Positions 10,301 through 19,727 of a stretch of 64,000 bases of DNA are shown here, one piece after another (positions within the stretch are counted from its first letter, which is position 1; each line of letters starts with the position of its first letter). This DNA is from Flavobacterium salilacus subsp. salilacus (GTDB lineage: Bacteria > Bacteroidota > Bacteroidia > Flavobacteriales > Flavobacteriaceae), in the NCBI RefSeq assembly GCF_004634195.1, contig NZ_SKBP01000005.1:1-64000 (forward strand), written 5' to 3'. Made by a program: the position numbers and the translations under genes. Below the pieces are notes generated by a model, which saw only the letters and a program-made list of their open reading frames with translations, searched no databases and was not told the origin of the DNA.

Positions 10301-10443
10301 TCAGATCCGCCACCAGTACATTCTACTATGGTAGCTGTTGTTGTTTCAGCAGAAACCAAGCCTTTGATGCTGTTCAGGTTTCCGAAAGATAGCCCCGTTA
10401 TACCGGCAACGGCAAGAGCTAATAAAAATCGTTTTTTAAACAT
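7336..10443 (-). CDS. Secreted three-module protein with type A T9SS sorting domain
   Basis: 1035 residues. N-terminal signal peptide (hydrophobic core LLALAVAGITGLSF). A domain of about 135 residues, starting near GGSESFTNMPANSS and ending near NLAWDC, occurs three times (about 44-175, 420-551 and 799-931). The first two copies are each followed by a choice-of-anchor-D/HYDIN-like beta domain (CGxYxIDFG...NTGNEDLxV) and an FnIII-like module. The C-terminus (about 957-1035) has VLYPNPNDGEFQIEL and ends KKVVIK, a type A sorting domain. Expected to be released at or attached to the cell surface by type IX secretion. No catalytic motif was seen; a binding or structural role is likely but not shown. 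Monocistronic between its own promoter and terminator. Confidence 0.92.
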   Translation of the reverse strand: MFKKRFLLALAVAGITGLSFGNLNSIKGLVSAETTTATIVECTGGGSESFTNMPANSSTYATQSWTGDNGVAWQATDARTDQTLTGRAIAIRTGSLTNTSTVAGGIGTLTFNYARVFTGNSTLKVFVNDVQIGTDITVSSDTSTPYSMAVDVSGNVTIRIENSGNRTIIDNLAWDCSDAPAPTPAPELQIADACNTDQACGEYAIDFGTISVDNYKDAVFTIKNTGNEDLEVTALTLSDANFTVVSPVSGDLPLTIAPADSAIVLVRFEASTGGAKSGTLTIASNDSDEASCVINLEGTALAACVTPAAADEFAATNATSSTVDVVITNSDADSFLAIITTGTFSGAPVDGVSYEVGESLAGGVVAYVGTSPEFTITDLEEDTTYLITIYAFNGAACIGGPLYAEDAAEDEFETEVAPCIGGSESFTDMPANSSAYATRTWTGDNGVAWEATDARTDQTLSSSRAIGIRVGSLTNTSTISGGIGTLSFDYARIFTGNSVLKVYVNSVQVGADINVTSDVASTYSVAVDVTGDVVIEIENSGNRTLIDNLAWDCYSVPNAPELQLLDSNLANQPCGYDINFGNVETDTDNERTFTIQNRGLQTLNITDLVITDASSSYTILSPVTTSFTLAPNATQDVTIQFNNGTAGAYNDAFLTISSNDSDEASCVVNFSANAQDPCVAPDADGSYDATEVTDTTADIEITGNSTASGFIALVIKDYTGTQTAGVPADGTAYTVGQMIGDATVVYVGASGSFTVSDLTPSSQNPIYVYTYNSGDCFGGPVYSETNIEDEINTIATPCVGVSESFSNLGSNQSNYTVRTWTGDGGIVWTASDARTDQDLNGDAICFRNGTLENVAPVSGGIGTLSFDYARVFTNNSTLKVYVNGVQVGSDITVSSTTPTTFSQVVNVTGNITVELVNSGNRILVDDLAWDCYAGMGSRPGVATEEANDDNSFFQTTTTKNEVVLYPNPNDGEFQIELPSVDEAAQVEVFDTLGKQVISKKVVGKETINLENAGKGIYMVVITSGDNVTTKKVVIK

Positions 10444-10518
10444 GATAATGAAAATTTAAGTTGGATAAATCGTTGAATTAAAGCATTTTGTACCTGCAGG
10501 GTTTAGTGCTTTAGACTT

Positions 10519-10526
10519 CAAATTTA
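10519..10526 (-). promoter_or_regulatory. Candidate -7 box (TAAATTTG)
   Basis: A perfect match to TAnnTTTG on the minus strand, 76 bp upstream of the ATG at 10443. No clear -33 TTG was found. Confidence 0.5.
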
Positions 10527-10960
10527 AATTTATTACCGTTCCCGAAAACGTTTTTTTGGCTAAGTATTTATTATCTTAATGTTACTAATCATCTTATTAT
10601 TAACTATTTAATATTGTTTTTTAAATATTGAGAAACAAAATGCATGTATATGTTAACATATAGTAAAAAATGTTAATAATTATAAAAATGGCATCAAAAT
10701 TTCAAACACTTTATATAATTATATCGTGTTTTTGTTTTTTATTAACTAAGAGGTTTTTTCTCGGTTATATTTTATGGTTACCATTTTTTAATTCTTTTAT
10801 ATCGTATAATATGTTGATTATCTGTAGCTATATAAATGTAAAATACCTGCTTTAAATCTAAATTTAGAGCAGGATAATTTATTAATGAAATAGCATTAGG
10901 CTTATGCCTTATTATATATATAAGGTATGTTTGCAGTATTTTATAAATGGGTATCATTAA

Positions 10961-10990
10961 AAAAAGCAATCCTTGTGGATTGCTTTTTTA
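10961..10990 (-). terminator. Intrinsic terminator after aldo/keto reductase gene
   Basis: AAAAGCAATCC / GGATTGCTTTT hairpin with a TTGT loop and A/T runs on both sides, so it could act in both directions. It lies 22 bp past the stop at 11012. Confidence 0.75.
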
Positions 10991-11011
10991 TAGTGAGAAT
11001 ACGTTTACAAA

Positions 11012-12034
11012 TTAATTTTTATCTCTACCGCCTGCCTGACGCTCTAACATCCATTCCGGATATTCTTTTTGCAATGCGCTTACAGCATCAATTTTTTCTA
11101 ATTGCTGCGGGCTAAGCGTTATTTCTGTCGATTTTATATTATCAATAAGCTGATTACTGTTTTTTGCACCTATTATAGTGCTGGTTATACCCGGTTGCTG
11201 CCTAACCCATGCCAATGCTATTTGGGCAGGTGTTGCTTTATGTTCTTTTCCTATTTCGGTAATAACATCAATAATGTCAAAAGTTTTCTCCTTATTAATA
11301 GGAGGGAAGTCAAAATTGGCGCGACGTCCTTCTGTAGCTTCGTCATTACGGGCATATTTGCCCGAAAGGAAACCTCCTGCAAGCGGACTCCAGGGCATTA
11401 TTCCTAAACGTTGGTCTTCGGCAAGCGGAACAATTTCGCGTTCTATATCCCTTCCTGCCAGTGAATAAAAGTATTGAAGCCCAATAAATTTGTTCCAGCC
11501 ATTCTTTTCGGCTATTCCCTGTGCCTTCATTACCATCCATGCAGGCCAGTTGCATACGGCAACATAGCGTACCTTACCTGTAAGTACAACATCATTAAGA
11601 GCTCGCATTGTTTCTTCAACAGGTGTTTTATAATCCACACCATGTACATATAGTATATCAACGTGGTTCATTTGAAGACGTTGAAGGCTTTCATCTATCG
11701 AATTGAAAATGTGATAACGGGAAAGTCCCTGACCGTTAGGGGATTCATTCATTGCACCACGCACTTTGGTCGCTATAACCAGTTCGTTACGATTAAGCCC
11801 TGTGTTTTTTAATGATTGCCCTAACAATTTTTCAGATTCCCCAAAAGAATAAATATTGGCTGTATCAATAAAGTTTATACCCGAATCGACAACTGTTTTC
11901 ATCAGTTCATCTACTTCTGTTTGTTCTGTACCTGCTATTGCTTGCCAAAGCCCTTCTTTATTACCAAAGGTCATTGTACCAAAACATAGTTCTGAAACCA
12001 GTAATCCTGTATTTCCTAAAAAGTTGTATTTCAT
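11012..12034 (-). CDS. Aldo/keto reductase
   Basis: 340 residues, a TIM-barrel NADPH-dependent oxidoreductase of carbonyl compounds, cytoplasmic. The family's catalytic tetrad is visible as D57 (IDTAN), Y62 (IYSFGESE), K90 (ATK) and H131 (VHGVD). The C-terminal nucleotide-binding signature (TSTIIGAKNSNQL) is also present. The length is normal. Its own -7 box and terminator suggest single-gene transcription. The substrate cannot be told from sequence; this subgroup includes potassium-channel beta-subunit-like and YajO-like reductases. Confidence 0.93.
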   Translation of the reverse strand: MKYNFLGNTGLLVSELCFGTMTFGNKEGLWQAIAGTEQTEVDELMKTVVDSGINFIDTANIYSFGESEKLLGQSLKNTGLNRNELVIATKVRGAMNESPNGQGLSRYHIFNSIDESLQRLQMNHVDILYVHGVDYKTPVEETMRALNDVVLTGKVRYVAVCNWPAWMVMKAQGIAEKNGWNKFIGLQYFYSLAGRDIEREIVPLAEDQRLGIMPWSPLAGGFLSGKYARNDEATEGRRANFDFPPINKEKTFDIIDVITEIGKEHKATPAQIALAWVRQQPGITSTIIGAKNSNQLIDNIKSTEITLSPQQLEKIDAVSALQKEYPEWMLERQAGGRDKN

Positions 12035-12059
12035 AGTTGTATATTTATTTTGTTAGCAA

Positions 12060-12067
12060 CAAAATTA
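12060..12067 (-). promoter_or_regulatory. Candidate -7 box (TAATTTTG)
   Basis: A perfect TAnnTTTG match on the minus strand, 26 bp upstream of the aldo/keto reductase ATG. The -33 element is not clear. Confidence 0.5.
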
Positions 12068-12131
12068 AATATAAACAAAGGAAAGATGTTTGCATTATTC
12101 AAACGTAAACTTGCAAAATTCAAATAATTAC

Positions 12132-13598
12132 TTATTTTGTGTCTTCTATTTCTATATATTCGACATCTAAGTGTTTCGTTCCTGACGGTTCAGTTTTTAT
12201 ATGTTCAGTTTCTAAGAGTTTGGCAAATTCAGAATCCATCAGGTTGGTAAAGCCATTTTTTATCGTTCCGTCAGCATTAAGAATAATAGTACGGTTTAGT
12301 TTATTGATAACCCATTTATCTTTAATGGATTGAAAATTCTCTGCACGAAGCTGTAACGCTTTGCCGAAATTGTTATTAGCAATCAGTTTTTTCCACTCCG
12401 GGTCTTCATCCAGATTAATAGCTATAAAGCTGACCTCGGGATATTGTTTCTTTAGCTCCGCTATTTTTTTATTTACCATTTTCAGATGTGCTTTTGCACA
12501 CGTAGTCCAAAAATATATTACGGTTTTACTGTTTATATCATGGTTAATATCAAATGCATTATTATTCGTATCAACCAAAGCAACAGGGGGTAGCTTTTTA
12601 CCCTCCTCAAGGTCTTCTATAGCCTTAGCTATCTTCATTATTTCATTACCATTGCTATCATCTGTAGATAGCTTCATATAATGCTCTAAAAAGGTTTGAT
12701 TATTATGTATATTTTGATCCTCAAGTAAATACGAAAAGGCAATATTGTTGAGCATATTATTTTTTATCCTCTTGTTGGTAAATATAGAATCGACAAGCGT
12801 TAATTTAATAATATTTTCATTCAACGTCCTTTCTTCAGTACTAATGCTTTTGCCGGCTCTTTTAACAGCCATATTGGTAAGCATAGCATTAAAGTACCTT
12901 AAAAACGGCGAAAAAGTGGTCAGTTTTTCGTTATTAAAATCAATTTCTTTTCTGTAATTGTAGTAATCTTTGGGTAAATCTGAGTTTATTTCTTTACCCG
13001 TTCTGTAATTATAGAGGTATGGATAATATTCTTTTTTGGTATATTGACTAAATTGCAAACGGGCTTTGGCATACAAGTCAAAATCATTACTCCAGTTAAT
13101 TTCCTCCTTATTCTTATTATAAAATGCTTCACGCTTTGCGTATGATGAATCTATATTGCTTATAAAGTCATCATACTTTTCTTCATATACCCTGTAGCTT
13201 TTATTTCTGTCTTCCTCATTTATCAAATATAACTCCATTAAAAAATTATTCTTTTTGTCGCCACGACCGCTAAATACTACAGATTGATCAAAGTTATCCG
13301 CATTTACTGATATCATAAGACTGTCGTTCTTATCAAAATAGATATACTGATATTCCGGTTCATGCCTAAAACTGTACAGTCCGGGAGCAAGTGAATCGTA
13401 TTTAATAAAAAAACGATTATTTTTATCTAAAGGAATAGTATCTATCACCATATCATCCTTACTGAATATAATATAGGGGCTTCTGGGACTAAGAATCTCC
13501 CCGCCAAAATAAGCAGTATAATTATCATCCTCATTGTTACAAGAGGTTAAAACAAACAATAATGATAATGAAAGTAAGGTTTTTATTGTATATGACAT
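12132..13598 (-). CDS. Thioredoxin-fold (TlpA-like) lipoprotein with a degenerate active site
   Basis: 488 residues. The signal sequence ends in a lipobox (VLTSC, C20), so it is probably a membrane-anchored lipoprotein. An N-terminal beta domain resembling those of Bacteroidota TlpA-family proteins is followed by a long helical middle and a C-terminal thioredoxin-like domain (about 335-470, with VIYFWTT and FIAINLDED). The usual WCxxC is replaced by FWTTC-AKAH: C367 is kept but the second cysteine is alanine. That argues against ordinary disulfide exchange. The gene is monocistronic. Its role is unknown; possibilities are a thiol-binding or chaperone-like protein, or a cysteine-only peroxidase or reductase. 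Confidence 0.8.
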   Translation of the reverse strand: MSYTIKTLLSLSLLFVLTSCNNEDDNYTAYFGGEILSPRSPYIIFSKDDMVIDTIPLDKNNRFFIKYDSLAPGLYSFRHEPEYQYIYFDKNDSLMISVNADNFDQSVVFSGRGDKKNNFLMELYLINEEDRNKSYRVYEEKYDDFISNIDSSYAKREAFYNKNKEEINWSNDFDLYAKARLQFSQYTKKEYYPYLYNYRTGKEINSDLPKDYYNYRKEIDFNNEKLTTFSPFLRYFNAMLTNMAVKRAGKSISTEERTLNENIIKLTLVDSIFTNKRIKNNMLNNIAFSYLLEDQNIHNNQTFLEHYMKLSTDDSNGNEIMKIAKAIEDLEEGKKLPPVALVDTNNNAFDINHDINSKTVIYFWTTCAKAHLKMVNKKIAELKKQYPEVSFIAINLDEDPEWKKLIANNNFGKALQLRAENFQSIKDKWVINKLNRTIILNADGTIKNGFTNLMDSEFAKLLETEHIKTEPSGTKHLDVEYIEIEDTK

Positions 13599-13618
13599 GA
13601 GTGGTTATTCTGCAATGA

Positions 13619-13626
13619 CAAAAATA
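13619..13626 (-). promoter_or_regulatory. Candidate -7 box (TATTTTTG)
   Basis: A TAnnTTTG match on the minus strand, 21 bp upstream of the lipoprotein ATG at 13598. No good -33 TTG. Confidence 0.4.
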
Positions 13627-13720
13627 TTTTTTAAATCCCTTAAGGTTTGTTAAAGTAGAGTTAAAATAAGTTTATTTGGCATTATATATTTTACGCACCA
13701 CAATAGTGTCCTATTTTTTA

Positions 13721-13728
13721 TACTTTTG
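13721..13728 (+). promoter_or_regulatory. Candidate -7 box (TACTTTTG)
   Basis: A perfect TAnnTTTG match 17 bp before the ATG of the ABC-F gene, implying a very short leader. The -33 element is not obvious. Confidence 0.5.
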
Positions 13729-13739
13729 CAAAAAAATAA

Positions 13740-15371
<1,632 letters not shown>

Positions 15372-15381
15372 ATTACATACA

Positions 15382-15407
15382 AAATCCCGGGATAACTTCC
15401 CGGGATT
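15382..15407 (+). terminator. Intrinsic terminator after ABC-F gene
   Basis: AATCCCGGG / CCCGGGATT stem followed by an unbroken T run, 11 bp after the stop at 15371. Confidence 0.85.
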
Positions 15408-15509
15408 TTTTTTTGGAATTAATATAATCTATACTCAATTTATTACTTGGTGAAGTTTTACGGCATTTAAAATTTTGCTACTTTTACAAATCAAACACAA
15501 TACCGCATT

Positions 15510-16043
15510 ATGAGCCAGAAAATATTGCTTACTTCACGTGAAGTCAATATCATCTTACATCGTTTGGCGTGCCAGTTAATAGAAAATCATCTCGATTTTA
15601 AAGATACTATCTTAATAGGGTTGCAACCCCGAGGTCGTTTTTTAGCCGAACGTATAAAACAGGTACTAGAACAGGAGTACAATGTGAAAGATGTATCGCT
15701 TGGTTTTTTGGATATAACTTTTTTCAGGGACGATTTCCGCCGTTCAGAGAAACCATTGGAAGCCAACAAAACCCAAATAGACTTTTTGGTAGAAAATAAA
15801 AAGGTAGTATTTATAGACGATGTGCTTTATACAGGGCGCAGCATACGATCGGCACTTACAGCAATACAATCATTCGGGCGACCATCGGTAATAGAGCTGC
15901 TCGTGCTCATCGATCGTCGTTTTAGTCGCCACCTGCCCATACAGCCAGACTACAGAGGAAGGCAGGTAGATGCCATTAACAATGAAAAGGTAAAAGTAAC
16001 CTGGAAAGAAAATGACGGAGAGGATAGTGTTTATTTAATTTAA
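15510..16043 (+). CDS. pyrR: PyrR-like uracil phosphoribosyltransferase / pyrimidine regulator
   Basis: 177 residues, a type I phosphoribosyltransferase. The PRPP-binding loop VVFIDDVLYTGRS is at 99-111, and the C-terminal RVKV/YLI region fits PyrR. The family makes UMP from uracil and PRPP; in Bacillus it also binds pyr mRNA to attenuate the operon. pyrB follows after 31 bp, so the two are likely co-transcribed. No terminator/antiterminator leader can be made out in the short spaces before pyrR or between the genes, so RNA-binding control is not supported here. Transcription probably begins in the AT-rich stretch just upstream, where TACTTTTA at 15479 is a weak -7 candidate. Confidence 0.9.
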   Translation: MSQKILLTSREVNIILHRLACQLIENHLDFKDTILIGLQPRGRFLAERIKQVLEQEYNVKDVSLGFLDITFFRDDFRRSEKPLEANKTQIDFLVENKKVVFIDDVLYTGRSIRSALTAIQSFGRPSVIELLVLIDRRFSRHLPIQPDYRGRQVDAINNEKVKVTWKENDGEDSVYLI

Positions 16044-16074
16044 GGTATTCAGATCAGCAACACAACTACAACAA

Positions 16075-17001
16075 ATGAAAGAATTAAGCGTTAATCACCT
16101 GCTTGGCATAAAGTATATCACAAAAAATGATATAGACCTTATTTTTGAGACAGCCGACCAGTTTAAAGAAGTAATTAACCGCCCCATAAAAAAAGTACCC
16201 TCGCTGAGGGACATTACCATAGCCAATATATTTTTTGAAAACAGCACCCGCACCAAACTTTCGTTTGAGCTGGCACAAAAAAGGCTCTCTGCCGATGTTA
16301 TCAGTTTCTCGGCAGCACAATCCTCTGTTAAAAAAGGGGAAACCCTCATTGATACGGTAAACAACATCCTGTCTATGAAAGTAGATATGGTAGTAATGCG
16401 CCATGAACGTCCCGGCGCAGCCCATTTTCTTTCTAAAAATGTAAGTGCAAGTATAATCAATGCAGGCGACGGCGCGCACGAGCATCCTACACAGGCGTTA
16501 TTAGATTCATACACCATTCGTGAACGCTTGGGCGATGTAGGAGGGAAGAAAGTAGTAATAGTAGGCGATATACTGCACTCGCGTGTAGCATTATCTAATA
16601 TTTTTGCTTTGCAAATGCAAGGAGCAGAGGTAAAAGTATGCGGTCCTAAAACATTAATGCCAAAGTATATAGAATCGTTGGGGGTAACGGTAGAACCTAA
16701 CCTTCGCAAAGCGTTAGAATGGTGCGATGTTGCCAACATGCTAAGGGTACAAAATGAAAGGCTGGATGTAAACTATTTTCCGTCAACAAGAGAGTATGCT
16801 CAACAGTATGGTGTAGATAAAGCATTGCTCGATTCGCTGGATAAAGAAATTATTGTTATGCATCCCGGCCCTATAAACAGAGGGGTAGAGATTACCAGCG
16901 ATGTGGCCGATTCGCAGCAATCAGTAATATTAGAGCAGGTAGAAAACGGTGTGGCTGTACGTATGGCGGTTACCTATCTGTTGGCATCTAAAATAAAATA
17001 A
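16075..17001 (+). CDS. pyrB: Aspartate carbamoyltransferase catalytic subunit
   Basis: 308 residues, the usual length of the catalytic chain. It condenses carbamoyl phosphate with aspartate in pyrimidine synthesis. The carbamoyl-phosphate motif STRT is at 57-60 and HPTQ at 137-140. The aspartate-side HPGPINRGVE motif is near the C-terminus. No regulatory subunit gene (pyrI) is adjacent. It follows pyrR by 31 bp and begins a + strand run that continues to the small gene at 17074 and rnz. Confidence 0.97.
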   Translation: MKELSVNHLLGIKYITKNDIDLIFETADQFKEVINRPIKKVPSLRDITIANIFFENSTRTKLSFELAQKRLSADVISFSAAQSSVKKGETLIDTVNNILSMKVDMVVMRHERPGAAHFLSKNVSASIINAGDGAHEHPTQALLDSYTIRERLGDVGGKKVVIVGDILHSRVALSNIFALQMQGAEVKVCGPKTLMPKYIESLGVTVEPNLRKALEWCDVANMLRVQNERLDVNYFPSTREYAQQYGVDKALLDSLDKEIIVMHPGPINRGVEITSDVADSQQSVILEQVENGVAVRMAVTYLLASKIK

Positions 17002-17073
17002 GTAATTTTCTTAAAAATAGTTTAACATTAAAAAGTAATAAAACACTATTTTAGTAATAACAATTACATCATA

Positions 17074-17406
17074 ATGAAAGTAGAAGAAAAAGGACATACT
17101 GTAAGCATTAAAGATACACAGGGAGATATTCCTGCTTTTCTGGAAAAAGTAACTTCTGGTTATAACAGCTTCAATAATTTTAATATTATTATCGACCTTA
17201 CCCAATATGATACTTTGGCGTTGCAGCAGGTGTTATCTTTTCTTACACTATCCAATCAGCATCGCAAAGCCAAAAAATCATTTGTTATTGTAGTAAACGA
17301 TTTTGACTTTAATGAAGCTCCCGATGAAATGACTATTGTACCTACAGTGCTTGAAGCGCAGGATATAATAGAAATGGAGGAAATAGAGCGCGATCTAGGA
17401 TTTTAA
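17074..17406 (+). CDS. Small STAS-like protein of unknown function
   Basis: 110 residues, no signal peptide or membrane segment. The alternating beta/alpha pattern (FNIIIDLTQYD..., KKSFVIVVNDFDFNE) resembles a STAS/anti-sigma-antagonist-like fold, but I recognise no phosphorylatable serine motif and the assignment is weak. It lies between pyrB (72 bp gap) and rnz (46 bp gap) on the same strand, so it may share their transcript. The C-terminus is acidic (IIEMEEIERDLGF). Its role is unknown. Confidence 0.75.
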   Translation: MKVEEKGHTVSIKDTQGDIPAFLEKVTSGYNSFNNFNIIIDLTQYDTLALQQVLSFLTLSNQHRKAKKSFVIVVNDFDFNEAPDEMTIVPTVLEAQDIIEMEEIERDLGF

Positions 17407-17452
17407 TAATTTGCCTGTTTACTGTTTTTGTTGCATGGCATAAAGAAAGCTA

Positions 17453-18358
17453 ATGAATTTAACTATATTAGGTTGCTATGCGGCAACCCCGCGGTCTTTA
17501 ACCAATCCTACTGCGCAGGTATTGGAAATGAAAAACAGAATGTTTCTTATTGATTGTGGCGAAGGCACACAAGTACAATTACGAAAAAACAAACTGCGAT
17601 TTTCTAAAATAAACCACATATTCATATCACACCTTCACGGCGACCATTTTTATGGGCTTATAGGTTTAGTATCTACCTTCGCACTGCTAAACAGACAAAA
17701 CGACCTGCATGTATATGGACCAAAAGGTATAAAAGAGGTTACGCTGTTACAGTTAAAATTATCTAATTCTTATACAGGCTATAACCTGTATTTCCATGAG
17801 TTAGAATCCAAAGAATCACAAGTTGTTTTTGAAGATGATAAAGTGGTGGTTACCACTATACCACTCATACATCGTGTTTATACCAATGGTTATCTATTTA
17901 CTGAAAAACCGGATGATAGAAAACTGAATATAGAAGCAGTGCAGAAGTATAAAATTGAAACCTGCTATTACCAAAAAATTAAGTCCGGTAGCGATATTAC
18001 ATTGGATGATGGTAGAACAATACCTAATAAGGAACTGACTTTTGACCCACCTGCGCCAAAAAGCTATGCTTTTTGTTCAGATACTGTGTATAATGAAGCA
18101 ATAGTACCCATTATTAATAATGTTGATGTGTTGTATCACGAAAGTACATTCTTAGAATCAGAAGCCCATTTGTGCGAACGTACTATGCACGCTACGGCAA
18201 GGCAGGCAGCAGCTATAGCAAAACAAGCTAATGCCGGGAAGTTGATATTAGGACATTTCTCTACACGATACGGTAATATAGAACTCTTTAAAGAAGAAGC
18301 AGCTACTGTTTTTGAAAATACAGAGCTTGCTGACGACGGAAAAGTATTTAAATTGTAG
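17453..18358 (+). CDS. rnz: Ribonuclease Z (tRNA 3' endonuclease)
   Basis: 301 residues, the short form of tRNase Z with a metallo-beta-lactamase fold. The zinc motif HLHGDH is at 60-65, an AxDT-like CSDTVYNE segment holds the later metal ligand, and LGHFSTRY near 268 supplies the last histidine. The family cuts the 3' trailer from tRNA precursors. pdxH follows after 107 bp. Confidence 0.95.
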   Translation: MNLTILGCYAATPRSLTNPTAQVLEMKNRMFLIDCGEGTQVQLRKNKLRFSKINHIFISHLHGDHFYGLIGLVSTFALLNRQNDLHVYGPKGIKEVTLLQLKLSNSYTGYNLYFHELESKESQVVFEDDKVVVTTIPLIHRVYTNGYLFTEKPDDRKLNIEAVQKYKIETCYYQKIKSGSDITLDDGRTIPNKELTFDPPAPKSYAFCSDTVYNEAIVPIINNVDVLYHESTFLESEAHLCERTMHATARQAAAIAKQANAGKLILGHFSTRYGNIELFKEEAATVFENTELADDGKVFKL

Positions 18359-18465
18359 TTCTATATTACAGCTAAAATAATGCGTAACTTAGCAAGTACG
18401 GCAATCCGAATATCCGATAATCTGACAATCCAACGATATAACAATACAAATACGTAAGTATTCTT
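18359..18465. other. Intergenic stretch with short AATCC/ATCCGA-type repeats
   Basis: Between rnz and pdxH the sequence contains closely spaced CAATCC, ATCCGA, AATCTGAC and CAATCCAAC words followed by ATAACAATAC. This low-complexity pattern is common as non-coding filler in Bacteroidota genomes. No convincing hairpin or ORF was seen. Confidence 0.4.
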
Positions 18466-19110
18466 ATGAAAGACCTTAGTAATTATAGAAAATCTTATGA
18501 AAAAAGCGAGCTTGCTGAGCAGGGCTTGCCGGAAGACCCTATAACACTCTTCAGAAACTGGTTTGTAGAAGCTGAGGCATTTGAAGGCTCTGTTGAAGTA
18601 AATGCTATGACACTATCCACTATAGGGCTGGATGGGTTTCCAAAGTCGAGAATAGTACTGTTGAAACAATTTACATACGAAGGTTTTATTTTTTATACTA
18701 ACTACACCTCAGAAAAAGGAAAGGCAATAGCCCAAAACCCCAATGTTTGTCTGTCATTTTTTTGGCATGAGCAGGAACGCCAGGTAATCATAAAAGGCAT
18801 AGCAGAGAAGATAGCCCCTAATCTTTCTGACGGTTATTTTGAGAGCAGACCTTTGGGCAGCAGGCTTGGCGCAGTAGTATCGCCACAAAGCGAAATAATA
18901 CCCTCGCGCGCTTATCTGGAGGAAAAACTTACATTACTGGAAAAAGAATATGAAGGCAAAGATGTACCCCGACCGGAATATTGGGGCGGTTATATTGTAA
19001 AGCCTGTTTCGGTAGAGTTTTGGCAAGGCAGGGCAAACAGACTGCACGACAGAATACTCTATGCAGCACAGGAAGATTTTATTTGGAAGATAAAAAGGCT
19101 CGCTCCTTAA
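18466..19110 (+). CDS. pdxH: Pyridoxamine/pyridoxine 5'-phosphate oxidase
   Basis: 214 residues, an FMN-dependent split-barrel enzyme making pyridoxal 5'-phosphate. Family landmarks are NAMTLSTIGLDGFPKSRIVLLK (seen as two segments), FYTNYTSEKGKAI, SRPLGSRLGAVVSPQS, PEYWGGY and the C-terminal FWQGRANRLHDR with a closing KIKRLAP. The length is normal. No other vitamin B6 gene is nearby; the neighbours on both sides are unrelated. Confidence 0.96.
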   Translation: MKDLSNYRKSYEKSELAEQGLPEDPITLFRNWFVEAEAFEGSVEVNAMTLSTIGLDGFPKSRIVLLKQFTYEGFIFYTNYTSEKGKAIAQNPNVCLSFFWHEQERQVIIKGIAEKIAPNLSDGYFESRPLGSRLGAVVSPQSEIIPSRAYLEEKLTLLEKEYEGKDVPRPEYWGGYIVKPVSVEFWQGRANRLHDRILYAAQEDFIWKIKRLAP

Positions 19111-19205
19111 AATTTTAATACCAAATTAACGGCTGATAATGTTATTTGTATTAGTTTTTTTAGGATATTTAAGTTTTTGATTATTAATGTAAATAAAGTA
19201 AGATA

Positions 19206-19727
19206 ATGAAAAAATTAATCCTAATACGCCATGCAAAGTCCAGTTGGGATGCTCCTTTAATCGATAAGGACAGACCACTATCTACACGAGGGATTAACGA
19301 TGCGCACCTTATGGCTGCCAACATAGAACATTATCTCCCGGAGTCTTATATAGTATGGAGCAGCACCGCACAGCGTGCTAAAAATACAGCCTATATATTT
19401 GCCGAAACCCTTTCGATACCTCAGGACACTATTATTTTTAAAGATGAGCTTTATACATTTGATGAAAAGGTACTTGAAAGGATAATAAAAAGTTGCGATA
19501 ACCAATATGATAACTTAATTCTTTTTGGACATAATGATGCAATTACTAATTTTGTTAATACCTTTGGAAGCCAAGATGTAGCGAATGTTCCTACATCCGG
19601 CTTTGTATATCTTACATTCAACGAAACCGAATGGAAAGACTTAAAAAAAGGAAAAACAGAAAAGCTATTATTTCCACGAGATTTAAAGAAATATGATTCA
19701 CCATTCACCGGTAAACAGGTATATTGA
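19206..19727 (+). CDS. SixA-like histidine phosphatase
   Basis: 173 residues, histidine phosphatase (phosphoglycerate-mutase-like) superfamily. The RH motif is at residues 8-9 (LIRHAKSSWD), and the second histidine is in LFGHNDAI. SixA in E. coli removes phosphate from phosphohistidine. Here the gene's 3' end overlaps the start of ppk1 by 35 bp, so the two are translationally linked and a link to phosphate metabolism is plausible but inferred. Confidence 0.9.
   Translation: MKKLILIRHAKSSWDAPLIDKDRPLSTRGINDAHLMAANIEHYLPESYIVWSSTAQRAKNTAYIFAETLSIPQDTIIFKDELYTFDEKVLERIIKSCDNQYDNLILFGHNDAITNFVNTFGSQDVANVPTSGFVYLTFNETEWKDLKKGKTEKLLFPRDLKKYDSPFTGKQVY

Larger units (their letters stand above)
10444..11011. 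other. 568 bp gene-free AT-rich interval with palindromes
   Basis: It holds the promoter region of the gene at 7336, a near-perfect 28 bp palindrome at 10846-10873 (CCTGCTTTAAAT / ATTTAGAGCAGG), a small AGGC-TTAT-GCCT hairpin near 10898 and the terminator at 10961. Short open frames here are AT-rich and have no family-like features. No RNA gene was recognised. Confidence 0.7.

Noticed and set aside
10670..10855. 61-codon hydrophobic frame in the gene-free interval
   Set aside because: AT-rich sequence gives hydrophobic residues by chance; no signal peptide shape, no promoter spacing and no terminator of its own.
18380..18460. 26-codon frame between rnz and pdxH
   Set aside because: It consists of simple AATCC/ATAACAAT words and lacks a recognisable protein pattern.
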